Origin: Streptococcaceae bacterium
GTDB taxonomy: Bacteria; Bacillota; Bacilli; Lactobacillales; Streptococcaceae
Length of the DNA: 7,537 bases
NCBI GenBank assembly: GCA_031279745.1
Contig: JAITHN010000131.1
Span: 1-7,537 of the forward strand
Reading direction: 5' to 3'
Numbering within the stretch: the stretch's first letter is position 1; each line of letters begins with the position of its first letter. The notes under the pieces are model-generated. The model was not told where the DNA came from and did no database searches. It was given only the letters and a program-made list of their open reading frames with translations. This document shows, piece after piece, positions 5,064 to 7,537 of this stretch. Position numbers and translations under genes: made by a program.

Positions 5064-5768
5064 CTACTGCCCACCTCTTCCAATCTTTGCCTCACTTAGA
5101 TGAAAGCAGCGCCAAGTTGTATCTTCTTTACGAACCAAATGAATGTGTCGATCTACGAAAGGCTCTATATCTTCATGGTCATGCGTAATCATGAGAACGC
5201 TCTTCCCATGGACGTGCGCGCTATGCTTCATCAAGCGATAAAACTCCATTCGACTTGCATCATCCATCCCCGTAGTTGGCTCGTCTAAAATATAAAGATC
5301 TGGGTCTGAGACGAAGAGACGCGCTAAAGAAATTCTCTGTTTCTGCCCTCCAGAAAGTTCACCTATCCGCTTGTGTCGGTTTTCCCACATGCCAACACCT
5401 ATCAATGCTTTTTTAATATGCTCATGATCCCGCTTGGTTAGAGGCTTGAACCAGTGCCCACGCGGATAGCGTCCGCTTTGTACCAATTCATAAACTGTTG
5501 ATGGAAATCCAGCGTTGAAAGAGGAAATTTGCTGTGGAATATAGCCGATTTTTAATTTCTCGCCTTCCTTATTTTTAGGGCTTATATACACACTACCACT
5601 CTCGGGTTTTAATAGCCCGAGAGTGGCTTTAATGAGTGTGGATTTCGCAGCCCCATTTTCGCCTGTTAAAATGACAAATTCTCCACTATCTATCGAATAA
5701 GAAATATCCTCTAAAACGGGTTCGTCATCATAATAGAACGTTAAATTTTTGACTTCGATATAATGCAT
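5064..5768 (-). CDS. adcC: Zinc ABC transporter ATP-binding protein
   Basis: The cytoplasmic ATPase drives Zn2+ import with AdcB and AdcA. In its 234 residues I see the Walker A GENGAAKST (36-44), the Q-loop around IPQQ (77-80), the ABC signature LSGGQKQR (138-145), Walker B LYILDEPTTG (158-167) and the switch His in MITHDHED (about residue 196). The third P-loop glycine of the usual GxxGxGKS/T is alanine; this GENGAAK form, 'SFNAGFPSTVYE' (83-94), 'GMWE' and 'HLVR...WRCF' near the C-terminus match streptococcal AdcC as I recall it, which decides the symbol. The gene starts 6 bp after adcA, with AAGTAGG as ribosome site overlapping the adcA stop. An 11-bp perfect inverted repeat lies over codons 48-58. 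Confidence 0.96.
   Translation of the reverse strand: MHYIEVKNLTFYYDDEPVLEDISYSIDSGEFVILTGENGAAKSTLIKATLGLLKPESGSVYISPKNKEGEKLKIGYIPQQISSFNAGFPSTVYELVQSGRYPRGHWFKPLTKRDHEHIKKALIGVGMWENRHKRIGELSGGQKQRISLARLFVSDPDLYILDEPTTGMDDASRMEFYRLMKHSAHVHGKSVLMITHDHEDIEPFVDRHIHLVRKEDTTWRCFHLSEAKIGRGGQ
5589..5640 (-). repeat. Strong inverted repeat inside adcC
   Basis: CCACTCTCGGG (5596-5606) and its exact reverse complement (5616-5626) flank a 9-base loop. Outer arms CACACT (5589-5594) and AGTGTG (5635-5640) extend the dyad across an uneven internal loop. In adcC mRNA this covers the coding region just after the Walker A motif (A-T-L-G-L-L-K-P-E-S-G). No T run follows, so it is not a standard terminator; it may be a pause, processing or stability element, or chance. 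Confidence 0.7.
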
Positions 5769-5774
5769 AAAAAC

Positions 5775-6731
5775 CTACTTAATTGTTTTTTTCAGTGCTT
5801 CTAAATTGTCTTTCATGATGGAGATGTAGTTTTCGCCGTCTTTCATTTGTTGCTCTGTTAAACTTTCAAGAGGGTTGAGCTCTTCGAGTTTAATCCCCGC
5901 TTCTTTTGAAAGGGTTTCCGCTACTTTTTTATTCGCAGTTTCTTCCGAATAAATAATTGAGATCTTATGGTCTTTTACATATTTTTTCAATTCTGCAAGC
6001 TTTGAAGGCGTTGGTTCTTCTTCCGGAGAAATCCCCGCAATTGGAACTTGGGTCAATCCAAACTCTTTTGTCAAGTACCCAAATGCAGCATGTTGCGTCA
6101 CAAGATTTTTCTGCGTAGCTTTCGATAAACTTGAGTGATATTCTTCTGTCAACTGTCCGAGCGAAGCGATAAATTTTCCAGCATTTTTTTCAAACTCTGC
6201 TTTGTGCGCTGGATATTTTTCCACCAATGCAGATAGAATGGTCGAAACTTCAGTTTTTGCAAGTTCAGGCGAAAGCCATACATGGGGGTCTAAATCACTA
6301 TGTTCTTCTCCCTCGCGGTCTGCTTCTTCCTCATGCTCTTCTTCTGTTGCTTTCGCTTCTTCTGAAAATTCCATCAATGGAATATTTTTCGATGCTTCGA
6401 TAAAATCGACATCTTTATCGTCTTTTTTGAGGTCATTTACCCATTCTTCCATGTGGCTTGAGTTGTAAACCAATACTTTTGCATCTTTAATTTCTGCAAT
6501 TTGTTTTGCAGAAGGTTCGTATTCATGCGGTTCAACACCAGCAGGAGTAAGCAAGACAACTTCACCAGTATTCCCGACAATCTCCTTGGTAAATTCATAC
6601 ATTGGATAAAATGTCGTCATCACTTTGACTTCATTTTTATCTGCCTTTTTTGAATCTGTATTGGTCTTCCCACATGCAACAAGGAAGAACACTGCGATCA
6701 CAGCAGGTAACAATAATCTCTTTTTCATCAT
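5775..6731 (-). CDS. adcA: Zinc-binding lipoprotein of the Adc/Znu transporter
   Basis: The extracellular solute-binding protein (cluster A-I family) catches Zn2+ and hands it to AdcB. A lipoprotein signal occupies residues 1-20: MMKKR, a hydrophobic core and the lipobox LVAC, with Cys20 as the lipid anchor. Likely metal ligands are His69 (VEPHEYEP), His150 (DPHVWLSP), His214 (QHAAFGY) and an acidic residue of SEET (262-265). Between the first two ligands lies an acidic loop (about 122-147) with only two histidines, the place of the His-rich loop typical of zinc members. At 318 residues it lacks the C-terminal ZinT-like domain of long streptococcal AdcA, so znuA would be an equally fair name. 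Start is ATG at 6731 or the adjacent ATG at 6728; the ribosome site is weak (GCGAGA). First gene of adcA-adcC-adcB. Confidence 0.93.
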   Translation of the reverse strand: MMKKRLLLPAVIAVFFLVACGKTNTDSKKADKNEVKVMTTFYPMYEFTKEIVGNTGEVVLLTPAGVEPHEYEPSAKQIAEIKDAKVLVYNSSHMEEWVNDLKKDDKDVDFIEASKNIPLMEFSEEAKATEEEHEEEADREGEEHSDLDPHVWLSPELAKTEVSTILSALVEKYPAHKAEFEKNAGKFIASLGQLTEEYHSSLSKATQKNLVTQHAAFGYLTKEFGLTQVPIAGISPEEEPTPSKLAELKKYVKDHKISIIYSEETANKKVAETLSKEAGIKLEELNPLESLTEQQMKDGENYISIMKDNLEALKKTIK

Positions 6732-6751
6732 TCTCGCTTTCGTTTCTGTTT

Positions 6752-6767
6752 TTCGAACAAGTTGTCT
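6752..6767 (-). promoter_or_regulatory. Possible AdcR/ZitR-like half-conserved operator
   Basis: In the 35-bp clpP-adcA gap, 6756-6763 reads AACAAGTT (AACTTGTT on the minus strand). It fits the AAC-NN-GTT core of the streptococcal/lactococcal zinc repressor site (recalled as TTAACYRGTTAA), but the outer TT/AA bases and one central position do not match. The place, 25 bp before the start, would suit a repressor. Weak evidence. Confidence 0.25.
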
Positions 6768-7360
6768 TATTTCAAGGAAGAAGCATTTTCCATCACTTCA
6801 TCGATTAAACCGTATTCCTTCGCTTCAAGTGCAGTCATGTAGTTATCACGATCAGTGTCTTTTTCAATTGTTTTTAATTTTTGACCCGTACGTTCTGCTA
6901 AAATTTTATTCAAACGGTCACGTGTGTTTTTGATATGGTCTGCTGCAATTAAAATTTCAGTCGCTTGTCCTTGTGCTCCACCAAGAGGTTGGTGAATCAT
7001 AATTTCCGCATTTGGCAAGGCGTAACGTTTCCCTTTTTCCCCAGCAGTCGCAAGGAAACTTCCCATGCTTGCAGCCATCCCGAGAACGATGGTTTGCACA
7101 TCACTCTTGATAAAGTTCATTGTGTCATAGATTGCAAGTCCTGCAGAGACACTTCCGCCAGGCGAGTTGATATAAAGATAAATATCTTTCTCACTATCTT
7201 GGGCATCCAAAAATAACAATTGCGCAATGATTGAATTCGCAACAACATCATCGATTGGCCCTGTTAACATGATAATGCGGTCTTTTAATAGGCGTGAATA
7301 AATATCATAAGCTCTTTCTCCGCGACTTGATTGTTCAATTACTGTAGGCACTAAATTCAA
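6767..7360 (-). CDS. clpP: ATP-dependent Clp protease proteolytic subunit, TTG start
   Basis: This serine peptidase forms the 14-subunit barrel that degrades proteins fed in by Clp ATPases (ClpC, ClpE, ClpX). At 197 residues it is full length. The catalytic triad is visible as Ser98 (GMAASMGS), His123 (MIHQPLGG) and Asp172 (DTDRDNYM); the oxyanion and strand motifs YINSPGGSVSAGLAIYDTM (63-81) are intact. The start is TTG (7360-7358), chosen because the protein then begins MNLVPTVIEQSSRGERAYDI, the normal ClpP N-terminus, and because AGGAGG (7369-7374) lies eight bases before it. A promoter sits upstream. No terminator separates it from adcA 35 bp downstream. No CtsR heptad repeat is recognisable upstream, which is unusual for a clpP of this group. 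Confidence 0.98.
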   Translation of the reverse strand: MNLVPTVIEQSSRGERAYDIYSRLLKDRIIMLTGPIDDVVANSIIAQLLFLDAQDSEKDIYLYINSPGGSVSAGLAIYDTMNFIKSDVQTIVLGMAASMGSFLATAGEKGKRYALPNAEIMIHQPLGGAQGQATEILIAADHIKNTRDRLNKILAERTGQKLKTIEKDTDRDNYMTALEAKEYGLIDEVMENASSLK

Positions 7361-7391
7361 ATTCTTTTCCTCCTGTATTTTACTATCCTTT

Positions 7392-7420
7392 ATTTTATAG
7401 ATTTATTCCTTAAAAAGCAA
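7392..7420 (-). promoter_or_regulatory. Candidate sigma-A-type promoter of clpP
   Basis: Read on the minus strand: TTGCTT (7415-7420), a 17-bp spacer and TAAAAT (7392-7397), about 30 bp before the TTG start. An overlapping TATAAA two bases upstream is an alternative -10 with a 15-bp spacer. Confidence 0.6.
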
Positions 7421-7443
7421 CGAACACACGCCCCCGTGTATCG
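7421..7443. repeat. GC-rich dyad upstream of clpP, possible operator
   Basis: ACACG-CCCC-CGTGT (7426-7439) is a perfect 5-bp inverted repeat framed by outer CGA/TCG arms (7421-7423, 7441-7443). It abuts the clpP -35 box and lies in the region shared with the divergent gene at 7514. It stands out from the A/T-rich surroundings and could be a regulator site; it has no CtsR heptads. Function unknown. Confidence 0.35.
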
Positions 7444-7513
7444 ACCACACTTTTTCATCCAACACTCTTCCAAGCGTTTTTATCTTATGTTAAAGTGAAT
7501 AAAAGGGGGATTT

Positions 7514-7537
7514 ATGGATATTACAAATGCTTTCATC
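7514..7537 (+). CDS. Start of a divergent gene (8 codons, cut by window edge)
   Basis: ATG at 7514 is preceded by a purine-rich AAAAGGGGGA ribosome site at good spacing and opens MDITNAFI before the sequence ends. A weak promoter (TTCCAA, 17 bp, TAAAGT) may lie at about 7470-7497. Eight residues are too few to assign a family; the hydrophobic turn after 'ITN' would allow a membrane protein, but that is a guess. It is divergent from clpP. Confidence 0.5.

Noticed and set aside
6202..6468. Plus-strand Ser-rich ORF within adcA
   Set aside because: Antisense to the Glu-rich loop codons of adcA; the Ser/Cys runs are complements of GAA/GAG repeats.
7361..7513. CtsR operator upstream of clpP
   Set aside because: No tandem GGTCAAA-type heptads on either strand; GTGGTCGAT near 7440-7450 is only a superficial resemblance.

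Overview
The window looks like an ordinary chromosomal stretch from a low-GC Gram-positive bacterium of the order Lactobacillales. The AdcC-like zinc ATPase with its GENGAAKST P-loop, a CIRCE-controlled groESL operon, a xanthine salvage operon with a PurBox but no visible purine riboswitch, and GroEL and ClpP sequences of streptococcal/enterococcal/carnobacterial flavour all fit. I cannot fix the genus; Carnobacteriaceae or Aerococcaceae relatives are a reasonable guess. This placement rests on recalled family resemblance, not on a search.

Layout, left to right. Nearly everything is on the minus strand. 1-809: xpt followed by the start of pbuX with a 1-base stop/start overlap, preceded (810-912) by a candidate promoter and a PurBox. 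1032-1059: a perfect 28-bp palindromic terminator ending a small HIRAN-domain gene (1132-1521). 1522-1901: a 380-bp gap holding the HIRAN promoter, one doubtful 33-codon ORF and the groEL terminator (1821-1845). 1902-3878: groES (GTG start) and groEL, with a strong promoter and a CIRCE operator at 3901-3965. 4024-4110 (plus strand): tRNA-Ser(CGA) with its own candidate promoter. 4129-4222: a remarkably long inverted repeat with A7/T7 ends between the convergent tRNA and zinc operon. 4221-6731: a tightly packed zinc uptake operon, adcA-adcC-adcB. 6767-7360: clpP (TTG start) 35 bp ahead of adcA. 7514-7537: the first 8 codons of a divergent plus-strand gene.

How the genes fit together: purine base salvage (uptake by PbuX, phosphoribosylation by Xpt), protein quality control (GroESL folding, ClpP proteolysis), high-affinity Zn uptake (AdcA captures, AdcB transports, AdcC powers) and a serine tRNA. 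Apart from the HIRAN protein, the 33-codon ORF and the 8-codon fragment, each gene belongs to a well-known family. I see no insertion sequence, CRISPR array, phage gene or defence cassette. The points that most deserve a second look are structural: the 94-nt hairpin at 4129-4222, and an 11-bp perfect inverted repeat buried inside adcC (5596-5626, extended by outer arms to 5589-5640).
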